Below the pieces are notes generated by a model. That model worked only from the letters and a program-made list of their open reading frames with translations, was not told the DNA's origin and searched no databases. Shown here one piece after another: positions 40,300-48,672 of a DNA stretch of 64,000 bases. The translations under genes were made by a program, and so were the position numbers. Source of the stretch: CAIWHR01 sp963717695 (lineage in GTDB: Bacteria; Pseudomonadota; Gammaproteobacteria; Burkholderiales; Casimicrobiaceae); NCBI GenBank assembly GCA_963717695.1, contig CAVQWR010000001.1, forward strand, positions 434,001 through 498,000, written 5' to 3'. How positions within the stretch are numbered: the first letter of the stretch is position 1; the number at the start of each line of letters is the position of its first letter.

Positions 40300-40931
40300 T
40301 CCGGCTCGCCCGCGGCGAGCGTGCGCTCGAGGATCAGCAGCATCGCGGCCGTCGCGCCCCAGATGTAGCGCGTGCGCCACGGAATGGCCCAGTAGTCGCG
40401 GCGCAGCGCGCCCAGCATCCGGAAGTGACGCTGCCGATTGGCGGGATCGAGCACGAACTCGAGCGGCACTTCGAACGCGTCCGCCACTTCGACGGGATCG
40501 GTGCGAATCTCGAACGGCGGCTCGACCCAGCCCACCACGGGCGTGACGCGATACCCGGAAACCGTCTCGTAGTGCTCGAGCTGGCCGAGGATGGTCACGC
40601 GCTCGGGCGGCAGGCCGATCTCCTCGGTGGCTTCGCGCAGCGCCGCTGCGGTGACCGACGCGTCACCGGCATCGACGCGCCCACCCGGAAAGCTGATCTG
40701 ACCCGGATGGTCCGGCAGGTCGGCGCTGCGCTGGGTGAGAAGGAGCTGCAGCCCTTCGGGGCGATTGACGAGCGGAACCAGTACCGCAGCGGGCGTCGCG
40801 TGTCCCTCGCGTCCGGGCAGGCGAAAGCCATCCGAAAGATTCTTCGCGGCCTCCGGTGCCGGGCGCGCGAGGCGCTCCGCGAGCCATTCGCGCTGCGCGG
40901 AGGGTGGAAGGCGGAACAGGGGGAGTTGCAT
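40290..40931 (-). CDS. Nudix hydrolase, CoA pyrophosphatase type
   Basis: A 213-residue Nudix protein. The Nudix box reads 'GGRVDAGDASVTAAALREAT' followed by 'EEIGL', with all metal-binding Glu residues. The upstream 'LLLTQRSADLPDHPGQISFP' is the NuCoA (UPF0035) signature of enzymes such as NudL and Pcd1, which split CoA to 4'-phosphopantetheine and 3',5'-ADP. The C-terminal 'WGATAAMLLILERTL' helix is also typical. It is single-gene and convergent with the lipoprotein gene. Confidence 0.9.
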   Translation of the reverse strand: MQLPLFRLPPSAQREWLAERLARPAPEAAKNLSDGFRLPGREGHATPAAVLVPLVNRPEGLQLLLTQRSADLPDHPGQISFPGGRVDAGDASVTAAALREATEEIGLPPERVTILGQLEHYETVSGYRVTPVVGWVEPPFEIRTDPVEVADAFEVPLEFVLDPANRQRHFRMLGALRRDYWAIPWRTRYIWGATAAMLLILERTLAAGEPDQS

Positions 40932-41055
40932 CCGACGTAAGCGATCGACGCGTGGATCGCCGCTTCAATGAGGCGACGCGAAATTCCGCGGCACCCACGC
41001 ATCATAGCAAGCCTCGGCACGTGCGAACCAGCCGGCGGCGCGCGCTGGCCTCGCG

Positions 41056-41835
41056 TCAGAGCACGAGTCGGCCGCCGACGATCATCAGCACGGACGCGAG
41101 GCCCGCACGCAGCATCCCTTCCGGAACCCGTGCCGACAGCGTGCTGCCAAGCCAGATGCCCGGGAGAGATCCAAAGAGCAAACTTCCGAGCAGCGCCCAG
41201 TTGACCGTCCCCATGCTTGCATGTCCGAGCCCGGCCACGAGTGCCAGCGGAACGGCGTGCGCAATGTCAGTGCCTACGATTCGCGCCGTCGCGAGGCGCG
41301 GATAGAGAAACAGCAGTGCAGTCACCCCGAGCGCGCCTGCGCCAACGGAAGAGACGGTCACCAGGATTCCAAGTGCCAAGCCGACAGCAACGGTCAGCCA
41401 CGTGATCTGGCGCTCGCGCCAGGCACCCGCCGTTTTCCGGCCGACCCGCTGCAGCCATGGCCTGGCGAGTATTGCAACGGCCGTCAGAATGAGGGCACAG
41501 CCGAGACTGCGCGTGATAACGCGTGAGAAAAGGGCATGATCGACTTCGAGCGCGTTGAGTGCCCATAGCGTCACCAGCGCCCCGGGAATGCTCCCTGCCG
41601 CGAGCCGACCGACGATCTCCCATTCGATGTGCCCGTGTCGCGAATGCACGACCGTGCCGCCGGTCTTGGTTGCGGCCGCGTAGAGAAGATCGGTGCCCAC
41701 GGCCGTTGCCGGCGCGATCCCGAAGAGAAGCACGAGGAGCGGGGTCATCAGCGCGCCGCCGCCGACGCCGGTCATGCCGACGATCAGGCCGACGGCAAAG
41801 CCGGACACGCTGTAAATGAGGTCGAAGGGGATCAT
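41056..41835 (-). CDS. TauE/SafE-family sulfite/organosulfonate exporter
   Basis: A 259-residue inner-membrane permease with about eight hydrophobic segments. The first contains the family motif 'AVGLIVGMTGVGGGALMTPL', and the second half has the matching repeat 'VTVSSVGAGALGVTALLFLY'. Members export sulfite or sulfonates or move other anions. It sits directly downstream, on the same strand, of the decayed cysI-cysN remnant, which suggests it once belonged to that sulfur-assimilation operon; unlike its neighbours it is intact. Confidence 0.88.
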   Translation of the reverse strand: MIPFDLIYSVSGFAVGLIVGMTGVGGGALMTPLLVLLFGIAPATAVGTDLLYAAATKTGGTVVHSRHGHIEWEIVGRLAAGSIPGALVTLWALNALEVDHALFSRVITRSLGCALILTAVAILARPWLQRVGRKTAGAWRERQITWLTVAVGLALGILVTVSSVGAGALGVTALLFLYPRLATARIVGTDIAHAVPLALVAGLGHASMGTVNWALLGSLLFGSLPGIWLGSTLSARVPEGMLRAGLASVLMIVGGRLVL

Positions 41836-41909
41836 GGTGAAGCGACGGGGATGAACATCGCGATGCGCGACCGCGACGAAAATCGCTTCCAAAGATACCG
41901 CGAAACAGG

Positions 41910-42561
41910 TCAGCGCACCATCCCGGCCGCAACCGTGTTGTTGGTGGTCTCGTCGATCAGGATGGAGCTGCCGGTCGCGTGATTGGCGCGGTAGGACTCG
42001 GCGAACACCGGCTGCGCCAGCGTGAGCTCGACCCTGCCGATGTCGTTGCAAGCAAGCGTCGTCGGCGCGGGCTCGTGGTGCTGCGTCGAGATGTTCCAGA
42101 GGTCGTCGAGGCGCGCGAACGCTGCCTCGCTGAATTCGACCAGGTCCATCTTGTTCACGGCAACCACGAGGTGCGGGGTTGCCGACGAGATGCGCGAGCT
42201 GCGCCGTCGACGCCGCGGTCACCATATTGCGCGTGTACCGCTCGTGGCCCGGAGCATCGGCGATGATGAACTTGCGCAGCGCCGCCGCGAAATAGCGATA
42301 CGCGACGTCGATGGTGATCCCTTGCTCGCGCTCCGCGGTGAGGCCGTCGGTCAAAAGCGCCAGGTCGAGCGCGGTGCCGCGCCGCTGCGACGTTCGCTCG
42401 AGGGCCGCGAGCTGGTCCGCGAGGATCGCCTTGGTGTCGTACAGGAGGCGTCCGATCAGCGTGCTCTTGCAGTCGTCGACGCTGCCCGCCGTGAGGAAGC
42501 GGAGCACGCCGTGGTCGAGCACCTCGGGAGATTCGATCGCGGGCAGCAGAAGTACCAGCGG
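41910..42561 (-). pseudogene. cysN: cysN remnant (sulfate adenylyltransferase large subunit), internally deleted
   Basis: Parts of the GTPase subunit of ATP sulfurylase in correct order but with large gaps. Present are the start 'AIESPEVLDHGVLRFLTAGS', switch I/II regions ('LLTDGLTAEREQGITIDVAY', 'FIIADAPGHERYTRNMVTAA'), then in another frame 'PHLVVAVNKMDLVEF', and the C-terminus 'EPAPTTLACNDIGRVELTLA' to 'TNNTVAAGMVR'. Roughly 22 residues before 'PHLVVAVNKMD' and most of the barrel domains are missing. The P-loop has Cys for Gly ('SVDDCKST'). The front end is joined directly to a cysI fragment. It cannot encode a working enzyme. Confidence 0.8.
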
Positions 42562-42946
42562 ATCGGAGGTCGTGTTGCGCACGCAGTTGCCCGAGGTCTG
42601 GATGGCGTGCATCTCGACGTCGGCGAGTTCGCGAGAATGTCGGGTACGGCTTCCAGCGCCGGCCAGCCGAACTGGATGTCCGGTCGCGTGGTGAAGTGAC
42701 CGTATCGTCGGTCATACTTGCGGGCAATGTGAGCGAGCTTGCGCAGCTGCCGCGACAGAGCAGCCCGTACGGAATGGCGACGCGCAGCATCGGCGCGTGC
42801 TTCTGGACGTAGAGACCGTTCTCGAGGCGAAGCGGCCTGAATTCGTCCTCGGACAGCTTGCCCGCGAGAAAGCGCCGTGTCTGGTTGCGGAACTGCCCGA
42901 CCCGCCGGTTCACGAGGTCCTTGTCGAAGGTGTCGTACCGATACAT
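42562..42946 (-). pseudogene. cysI: cysI remnant (nitrite/sulfite reductase N-terminus)
   Basis: About 128 codons from the start of a sirohaem-dependent sulfite reductase: 'MYRYDTFDKDLVNRRVGQFR', 'ENGLYVQKHAPMLRVAIPYG', then after a frame change near 42760 'RQLRKLAHIARKYDRRYGHF' and 'TTRPDIQFGWPALEAVPDIL', and after another near 42620 'VEMHAIQTSGNCVRNTTSD'. The sequence then passes without a stop into the start of cysN. The haem- and cluster-binding Cys regions of the C-terminus are absent. The genes usually between (cysH, cysD) are gone too. It starts 73 bases from the divergent sirohydrochlorin chelatase gene. Confidence 0.8.
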
Positions 42947-43019
42947 CGTGCCGAATCCTGCATATAATCAATGACGCAGGATACGGTTGCCTCGCTATTA
43001 TTTGAGAGAATATAAAGTC

Positions 43020-43445
43020 ATGATGAACACTCCGCCGGCTATATCGACCTCGAGCGCGACCGCTGCCGAGGACGCTCCGGGTGTCGTGCTCTTCGCCCAC
43101 GGCGCGAGAGACGCCCGCTGGGCGGAGCCCTTTACCAAGGTCACGGAGGGTGTCCGGGCGGGGGCGCCCGACCTGCCGGTCGAAATCGCCTTTCTCGAGT
43201 TCATGGATCCGAACCTCGCGACCGCGGTGGCGAGGCTCGCCCGGCGCGGCGTCACCCGGATTCGCGTGATTCCGCTGTTCCTGGGAACGGGAGGTCACCT
43301 GCGCGCGGAAGTGCCGCGCCTCGTGGCCGGGATCGCCGCGTCGCATCCGGGCATTGCGATCGGTCTCGCGCCGGCCGCAGGCGACGACGCAAAAGTGATC
43401 GAGGCGCTGGCGGCGTATTGCCTCGCGGCCGCTGCCGCGCGGTGA
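43020..43445 (+). CDS. CbiX/SirB-type sirohydrochlorin chelatase
   Basis: A 141-residue single-domain chelatase of the short CbiX type, which inserts iron or cobalt into sirohydrochlorin. The metal-binding His lies in 'VVLFAHGARDARWAEPF', and 'VEIAFLEFMDPNLATAVARL' plus 'RIRVIPLFLGTGGHLRAEVP' with the second His complete the site. Two adjacent ATGs (43020 and 43023) are possible starts. It is divergent from the cysI remnant; sirohaem is the cofactor of CysI, so it was probably part of the same sulfur locus and is now without its main client here. Confidence 0.87.
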   Translation: MMNTPPAISTSSATAAEDAPGVVLFAHGARDARWAEPFTKVTEGVRAGAPDLPVEIAFLEFMDPNLATAVARLARRGVTRIRVIPLFLGTGGHLRAEVPRLVAGIAASHPGIAIGLAPAAGDDAKVIEALAAYCLAAAAAR

Positions 43446-43488
43446 CCTTCCCGCGGCGCCGTCCGGCGCTACTGCGGCCTCGCGCGGT

Positions 43489-44487
43489 CTAGAGCTTCTT
43501 CGGGTCGAATCCCGTTTCCTTGTAGATCGCCTCGACAAGATCGCGGCCGATGCGGCCGGCCATCTCGGCGTGGACCTTGACGAGTGCCTTCTTCCACGCC
43601 CGCTTCTCCTCGGGCGAGAGCACGATCACCTGCGTCTTTCCGGTCTTGCGCACGCCTTCGAGTGCGTCGGCATTTTCCCTTTTCGCGCCGTCGTCGGCGA
43701 AACGCGTGGCGTCCTTCATCGCACCTTCCAGCGTAGTGCGAATGTCGGGCGGCAGACCTTCCCAGAACTTCTTGTTCGCGATGACCGCATAGCCGATGTA
43801 GCCGTGGTCGGTGATGGTCAGGTATTTCTGCACCTCGTACATCTTCTGCGTATAGAAGTTGGAGACGACATTCTCGGTGCCGTCGATGACGCCGGTCTGC
43901 AGGCCCTGGTAGACCTCCGAGAGCGCCATTACCTGGGGGATCGCGCCCAGCGCCCGCATCTGTGCATCCAGCACCTTCGACGACTGGATCCGCATCTTGA
44001 GGCCCTTCGCATCCTCGGGCTTGCGCAGCGCGCGGTTCGCCGACATCGGCTTGAAACCGTTGTCCCAGTAGGCGAGGCCGACAATTCCCTTTGGCTCGAG
44101 CTTGGCCATCAGCGCGCGGCCGATCGGCCCGTTCGTCACCTTGTGCACATCGTCGTAACTGTCGAAGAGATACGGCAGGTCGAACACCTCGAATTCGCGA
44201 ACACCCATCGGGCCGAATTTGGAGACTGTCGGCGCGAGCATCTGCACCGAGCCCAGCTGCAGCGCTTCCAGTTCCTCCGCATCCTTGAAGAGCTGGCTGT
44301 TGGGATAGATCTCGATCTTGACGCGGCCCTTGGTGCGCTCCTCGGCGATCTTCTTGAAATATTCGGTCGCGCGGCCCTTCGGCGTGTCGGGTGCCACGAC
44401 GTGGCTGAACTTGATGACGATCGGCTCCTGCGCGGCGACGGCACCGGCGAGCGCGGCGGCGAACAGGGCAATGGCGAGACGCTTCAT
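43489..44487 (-). CDS. TRAP transporter substrate-binding protein (DctP family)
   Basis: A 332-residue periplasmic binding protein. The ATG at 44487 has a strong ribosome-binding site (gaggagg) and starts a signal peptide ending 'AALAGAVAAQ'. The mature protein opens 'EPIVIKFSHVVAPDTPKGRA', has the conserved Arg in 'AKGLKMRIQSSKVLDAQMRA' that binds a carboxylate, and 'DGTENVVSNFYTQKMYEVQ' and 'LTITDHGYIGYAVIANKKFW'. So it should capture an organic acid. The membrane subunits DctQ/DctM are not in the window. It is divergent from a LysR gene that leads an acyl-CoA operon, so a C4-C5 dicarboxylate is a good guess. Confidence 0.92.
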   Translation of the reverse strand: MKRLAIALFAAALAGAVAAQEPIVIKFSHVVAPDTPKGRATEYFKKIAEERTKGRVKIEIYPNSQLFKDAEELEALQLGSVQMLAPTVSKFGPMGVREFEVFDLPYLFDSYDDVHKVTNGPIGRALMAKLEPKGIVGLAYWDNGFKPMSANRALRKPEDAKGLKMRIQSSKVLDAQMRALGAIPQVMALSEVYQGLQTGVIDGTENVVSNFYTQKMYEVQKYLTITDHGYIGYAVIANKKFWEGLPPDIRTTLEGAMKDATRFADDGAKRENADALEGVRKTGKTQVIVLSPEEKRAWKKALVKVHAEMAGRIGRDLVEAIYKETGFDPKKL

Positions 44488-44594
44488 GCTTTCCTCCTCG
44501 TGGGCAGCCCCGCTGTTCGCCCGGGATGCAGCCGGGGGCGGAGTCAGTGCATTGTGCGCAGCGGCGGGCACGCAGTAAAATGCATCTATTGGGC

Positions 44595-44614
44595 TGATTA
44601 TTGCGCTTTCATCA
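44595..44614. promoter_or_regulatory. Candidate LysR operator (TGAT-N12-ATCA)
   Basis: An interrupted palindrome TGAT-N12-ATCA lies 25 bases before the LysR start and contains a T-N11-A core (T44599, A44611), the usual LysR recognition form. It sits in the 151-base divergent region between dctP-like and lysR-like genes. Sequence pattern only. Confidence 0.4.
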
Positions 44615-44638
44615 TGAGCTGGGCGCGGCCGGGGGCAC

Positions 44639-45529
44639 ATGAAGATCGACTTTGACGGCGTCCAGGCGTTCGTCGCCGTCGCTGCGCTGGGCGGCTTCGG
44701 CAAGGCTGCGCGCTCGCTCAATCTCACCCAGACGGCGCTGACGCGCCGCGTGCAGAAACTCGAAGCCTACCTCGGTGCGCGCCTGCTCGACCGGACGACG
44801 CGAAGCGTTGTGCTGACGCCGGTCGGTGCGGATTTCCTGCCGCAGGCGCAACGGCTCGTCAACGACATCACGGCGATGGTGGGCCGGCTGCGCGACGCCT
44901 CACGGGAAAAGCGCGGCGACCTCACGATTGCCTGCATCCCGAGCATGGCGTACCAATGGCTGCCCGCGTTCATCCGGCGCTACGCGGAACGCCATCCGGG
45001 AAACCGGATCCGGATTCTCGATCTTTCGGCGGGGCAGGTCGCCGAGGCGGTACTGCAGAGTCAGGCGGAATTCGGCGTGACCTTCCTGCTGACCCGCAAC
45101 CCGGAGCTTGCCGAGCAGCCGATCCTTCGCGACCGGTTCGCCCTTTTCTGCCGCGACGATCATCCGCTCAGCAAGGCGAAATCGGTCGCGTGGCGGGACC
45201 TGCGCGAGCACGACCTCATCGTCGTCAGCAGCACGTCGGGCAATCGCGCGCTGCTCGACTATCAACTCGCGCGGCACCGGATAAACGTCAATGGCACCTA
45301 CGAGGTCAATCATCCTTCGACGGCGCTTGGCCTCGTGGCTGCGGGCGTGGGCACGTCGATCCTGCCGGTGTCGACGATTCAGGAGGGTACGCACCCGCGG
45401 GTGCGTCGCGTTCCGCTGGTGCGGCCGGCGATCGCCCGTTCGATCGCATTGATCCGAAGGCGGGGCGCAACGCTGACGCCCGCCGCGCAGGCGTTCTACG
45501 ACATGCTGGCGGAGGGTACGCGCGCCTGA
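44639..45529 (+). CDS. LysR-family transcriptional regulator
   Basis: A 296-residue LysR regulator. The N-terminal helix-turn-helix is 'FVAVAALGGFGKAARSLNLT' and 'QTALTRRVQKLEAYLGARLL'. The effector domain begins 'KRGDLTIACIPSMAYQWLPA' and includes 'STALGLVAAGVGTSILPVST'. It is divergent from the TRAP-binding protein and 226 bases ahead of the hydratase/CoA-transferase/lyase genes. By position it should control both sides in response to the imported acid or its CoA ester, much as RipR-type regulators sit next to itaconate genes in pseudomonads. Confidence 0.9.
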   Translation: MKIDFDGVQAFVAVAALGGFGKAARSLNLTQTALTRRVQKLEAYLGARLLDRTTRSVVLTPVGADFLPQAQRLVNDITAMVGRLRDASREKRGDLTIACIPSMAYQWLPAFIRRYAERHPGNRIRILDLSAGQVAEAVLQSQAEFGVTFLLTRNPELAEQPILRDRFALFCRDDHPLSKAKSVAWRDLREHDLIVVSSTSGNRALLDYQLARHRINVNGTYEVNHPSTALGLVAAGVGTSILPVSTIQEGTHPRVRRVPLVRPAIARSIALIRRRGATLTPAAQAFYDMLAEGTRA

Positions 45530-45755
45530 CGAGTGCGGCGCCCCACGGGGCGGTACGATGCGAAGATGGCGGATGCCGCCGCGGCCGGTGGCGCGAGCGG
45601 AGCGTTACCATGCCGATTGCGCATCAATCCGATCCATTATTGCATTTACGATTTTTCGGCAACGCGCCCACAATTCGCTGGGCGGCCTCGAGCAGCGGTT
45701 GCAGGATGCGGAGCGGCGCCAGCTGACACCCCCCGGGCGAGCGACAGGACGGGCG

Positions 45756-46601
45756 ATGGATCTCACGGAATGGATTGGAAAGTCGGAGGAAGTGGCGGAT
45801 GTGGTCACCGCCACCCCCTTTGCCGCGCTCGCCGCGACTCTCGACCGCGCACCGGAGCGACCTGCGGACGGAACGCCTCTGCCGCCGCTCTGGCACTGGC
45901 TCTACTTCCTGCCGCTGCCGCGGCAGTCCGACATCGGCCCCGACGGCCACGCGAAGCGCGGCGGCTTCCTGCCGCCCGTGCCGTTGCCGCGGCGCATGTG
46001 GGCCGGCAGCCAGTTCGAGTTTCACGCACCGCTCCGCGTGGGCGATTCGATCGTGCGGACCTCGACCATCGCTGACGTCACCGAGAAGAGCGGTCGCACC
46101 GGACGACTCGTGTTCGTGAAGGTCCGGCACGAGATCCGCCGGAGCAACGAACAGACCGTCGCGCTGACCGAGTTTCACGACATCGTGTATCGCGAGGCGG
46201 CGAAGCCCGACGACGTCGCGCCGTCGCCGAAGCCCGCGCCGACGTCGAGCGCCTGGAAGCGCGAATGGGTTCCCGACGACGTCCTGCTGTTCCGCTACTC
46301 TGCGCTGACGTTCAACGGCCACCGGATCCACTACGATCGCCGCTACGTGACCGAGATCGAGGGGTATCCCGGACTCATCGTCCACGGACCGCTGATTGCA
46401 ACGCTGCTGCTCGACCTGCTGCGGCACGAATGGCCGGAGGCCGACGTCGCGCGCTACGAGTTCCGTGCCGTGCGCCCCCTGTTCGATCTCCACCCGTTTT
46501 TCGTCTGTGGCGAGCCACAGGCGGATGCCAAGACGGTGCGCCTGTGGGCGCGCGATCACGAAGGCTTCCTGACGATGGACGCCACCGCGGTGATTCGATG
46601 A
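45756..46601 (+). CDS. MaoC/FAS1-like hydratase (mesaconyl- or itaconyl-CoA hydratase type)
   Basis: A 281-residue double hot-dog hydratase. The ATG at 45756 has 'caggac' upstream and starts 'MDLTEWIGKSEEVADVV', as in known mesaconyl-C4-CoA hydratases. Conserved parts: 'WHWLYFLPLPRQSDIGPDGH', 'GGFLPPVPLPRRMWAGSQFE', and the C-terminal catalytic region 'YSALTFNGHRIHYDRRYVTE' (with Asn/His) then 'YPGLIVHGPLIATLLLDLL'. This domain order is that of Meh of the 3-hydroxypropionate cycle and Ich of itaconate breakdown. With the CoA-transferase and lyase genes just after it, it should hydrate an unsaturated C5 acyl-CoA to (methyl)malyl- or citramalyl-CoA. Confidence 0.88.
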   Translation: MDLTEWIGKSEEVADVVTATPFAALAATLDRAPERPADGTPLPPLWHWLYFLPLPRQSDIGPDGHAKRGGFLPPVPLPRRMWAGSQFEFHAPLRVGDSIVRTSTIADVTEKSGRTGRLVFVKVRHEIRRSNEQTVALTEFHDIVYREAAKPDDVAPSPKPAPTSSAWKREWVPDDVLLFRYSALTFNGHRIHYDRRYVTEIEGYPGLIVHGPLIATLLLDLLRHEWPEADVARYEFRAVRPLFDLHPFFVCGEPQADAKTVRLWARDHEGFLTMDATAVIR

Positions 46602-46611
46602 AGGGGAGCCG

Positions 46612-47793
46612 TTGAGACCGCTCGCCGGCATCACGGTGGTCACGCTCGAGCACGCGATCGCGGCGCCGTTCGCAACGCGGCAGCTTGCCGATCTCGGCGC
46701 CCGCGTCATCAAGGTCGAGCGTCCCGGTGTGGGCGACTTCGCGCGCGGCTACGACGAGCGCGTGCGCGGACTCGCGTCGCATTTCGTCTGGACCAACCGC
46801 TCGAAGGAAAGCCTGACGCTCGACGTCAAGCATCCGGATGCCCAGGCGATCCTGAAGCGACTGATCCGTGAAAAAGCGGACGTCGTCGTGCAGAACCTCG
46901 CGCCGGGCGCAGCGGCGAGGCTCGGGCTGTCCTTCGCTGCGCTGGCGAAGGAAAAGCCCGGCATCATCGTCTGCGACATCTCGGGGTACGGCGACGATGG
47001 TCCGTATCGTGACAAGAAGGCGTATGACCTCCTGATCCAGAGCGAGTCCGGGTTTCTGTCGGTCACCGGCACCGAGCAGGAGCCCTCGAAAGCCGGCGCG
47101 TCGATCGCCGACATCGCCGCCGGTATGTATGCGTATTCCAACATCCTGGCGGCGCTCATGCACCGACAGCAGACGGGACGCGGCCAGCATCTCGACATCT
47201 CGATGCTGGAGTCGCTGGTCGAATGGATGAGCTATCCGCTCTACTACGCGCACGAGGGCGCTCCGCCGCCGGCACGCACCGGCGCAAGCCACGCGACGAT
47301 CTATCCGTACGGGCCGTTCCCGGCGGGGGACGGCAAAGTCGTGATGCTCGGCCTGCAAAACGAGCGCGAGTGGATCGCATTCTGCGAGAAAGTGCTGCTG
47401 CAGCCCGGCCTCGCGCGCGAGGAGCGCTTCGCCACGAACTCGCGGCGCAGCGCTGCGAGAGAAGAGCTGCGCGGGGTCATCATCGAGGCCTTCGCCGCGC
47501 TCACCGCCGAACAGGTCGTCGCACGGCTCGATGAAGCGCAGATCGCCAACGCCCGCGTCAACACCATGCGCGACGTCTGGGAGCATCCGCAGCTGAAGGC
47601 ACGGAACCGCTGGCGCGAGGTCGGAACCTCCGCGGGCGTGGTGCCGGCGCTGCTGCCGCCGGGATCGTGGGAGGAGGGTGCGCCGCGGATGGATGCGGTG
47701 CCCGCACTCGGCGAGCACACCGGCGCGATCCTGCGCGAGCTGGGCTATGCGGATGAAGACATCGCCGCGTTGCGCGCGGCCGGCGCGCTCTAG
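46612..47793 (+). CDS. CaiB/BaiF-family (class III) CoA-transferase
   Basis: A 393-residue enzyme that moves CoA between carboxylic acids. The family start 'LAGITVVTLEHAIAAPFATR' and 'LGARVIKVERPGVGDFARGY' are present; the catalytic Asp is in 'KKAYDLLIQSESGFLSVTG'. The C-terminal part has 'LFRALGRPEL'-like 'ALGEHTGAILRELGYADEDI'. The start is TTG, with 'aggggag' four bases before; an ATG at 46598 is in another frame. Ten bases separate it from the hydratase gene. In itaconate or mesaconate pathways the equivalent gene activates the free acid using succinyl-CoA. Confidence 0.92.
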   Translation: MRPLAGITVVTLEHAIAAPFATRQLADLGARVIKVERPGVGDFARGYDERVRGLASHFVWTNRSKESLTLDVKHPDAQAILKRLIREKADVVVQNLAPGAAARLGLSFAALAKEKPGIIVCDISGYGDDGPYRDKKAYDLLIQSESGFLSVTGTEQEPSKAGASIADIAAGMYAYSNILAALMHRQQTGRGQHLDISMLESLVEWMSYPLYYAHEGAPPPARTGASHATIYPYGPFPAGDGKVVMLGLQNEREWIAFCEKVLLQPGLAREERFATNSRRSAAREELRGVIIEAFAALTAEQVVARLDEAQIANARVNTMRDVWEHPQLKARNRWREVGTSAGVVPALLPPGSWEEGAPRMDAVPALGEHTGAILRELGYADEDIAALRAAGAL

Positions 47794-47804
47794 CGGAGCC
47801 ACTC

Positions 47805-48623
47805 GTGCCACTTGCCATCACCTACCTCTTCGTGCCGGGCGACCGGCCCGAGCGTTTCGACAAGGCCCGCGACTCGGGCGCCGACGCCGTGGTGCTCGAT
47901 CTGGAAGACGCGGTGATGCCCGCCGACAAGCCCAAGGCGCGCGCGAATATCCGCGCCTGGATCGCGCAACGGCGCGAGGCCCGGGCGAGCGTTGTCGTGC
48001 GCATCAACGACGCGAACGCCGGAGCCTTCGCCGCCGATCTCGCGCTCCTGCGCGACGGTGGCATCGACCGCGCGATGCTGCCCAAGGCGGAAAGTGCGGA
48101 ACAGGTGGCGAGCGTGGCCGTCGCGCTCGGTTCCGGCGGACTCGTGCTCCCGATCATCGAAACGGCGCATGGCATCGCGAACGTCGACGCAGTGGCGGGC
48201 GCAGCGGCCGTCGAGCGCCTGGTCTTCGGCACGCTCGACTATGCCGTCGATCTCGACCTCTCCGGCGACGAGCGCGGCCTCATCTATCCGTCGGCCCGCA
48301 TGACCATCGCCTCGCGCTGCGCGGGCATCGGATCGCCGGTCGCCGGCGTCACGACGGCAATTGACGACGACGCGCAGCTGATGGCGGACCTCGCCTTCGC
48401 GCGGGCATTCGGCTTCGGCGCCAAGCTCTGCATCCATCCGCGCCAGGTCGGCGTGATTCGCGACGCGATGCGGCCGTCCGAGTCGGAACTCGACTGGGCG
48501 CGTCGCGTGGTGGCCGCGGCCGACAGTCCCGAAGGTGCGAAAGGTGCGCTGCGCATCGACGGCAGGATGGTCGACCGCCCCGTCGTGCTGAAGGCGCGGG
48601 CACTGCTCGAGCGCGCGCGCTGA
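47805..48623 (+). CDS. HpcH/HpaI (CitE-like) acyl-CoA lyase
   Basis: A 272-residue TIM-barrel lyase of the citrate lyase beta/malyl-CoA lyase group. Motifs: 'TYLFVPGDRPERFDKARDSG', the metal-binding 'AVVLDLEDAVMPADKPKARA', the Arg of 'ASVVVRINDANAG', 'MLPKAESAEQV' and the Glu of 'VLPIIETAHGIANVDAV', and 'FGAKLCIHPRQVGVI'. The small size fits citramalyl-CoA or beta-methylmalyl-CoA lyases of the CitE-like type. It starts with GTG 12 bases after the CoA-transferase gene. Expected products are acetyl-CoA plus pyruvate, or glyoxylate plus propionyl-CoA, depending on the substrate. Confidence 0.92.
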   Translation: MPLAITYLFVPGDRPERFDKARDSGADAVVLDLEDAVMPADKPKARANIRAWIAQRREARASVVVRINDANAGAFAADLALLRDGGIDRAMLPKAESAEQVASVAVALGSGGLVLPIIETAHGIANVDAVAGAAAVERLVFGTLDYAVDLDLSGDERGLIYPSARMTIASRCAGIGSPVAGVTTAIDDDAQLMADLAFARAFGFGAKLCIHPRQVGVIRDAMRPSESELDWARRVVAAADSPEGAKGALRIDGRMVDRPVVLKARALLERAR

Positions 48624-48672
48624 CGTCTGCGGCGCGCTGCATCAGTCCCGCCAACTGCAAGGACAACAAGAC

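Noticed and set aside
41056..42612. A single 518-residue protein joining CysN and TauE/SafE
   Set aside because: The join comes from a frame change in the decayed cysN; the transporter has its own ATG at 41835 and the cysN tail has its own stop at 41910.
44589..44604. A GG-N10-GC arrangement before the LysR gene
   Set aside because: The -24 half matches sigma-54 promoters only at TTGG; likely chance, and it overlaps the LysR-type palindrome.
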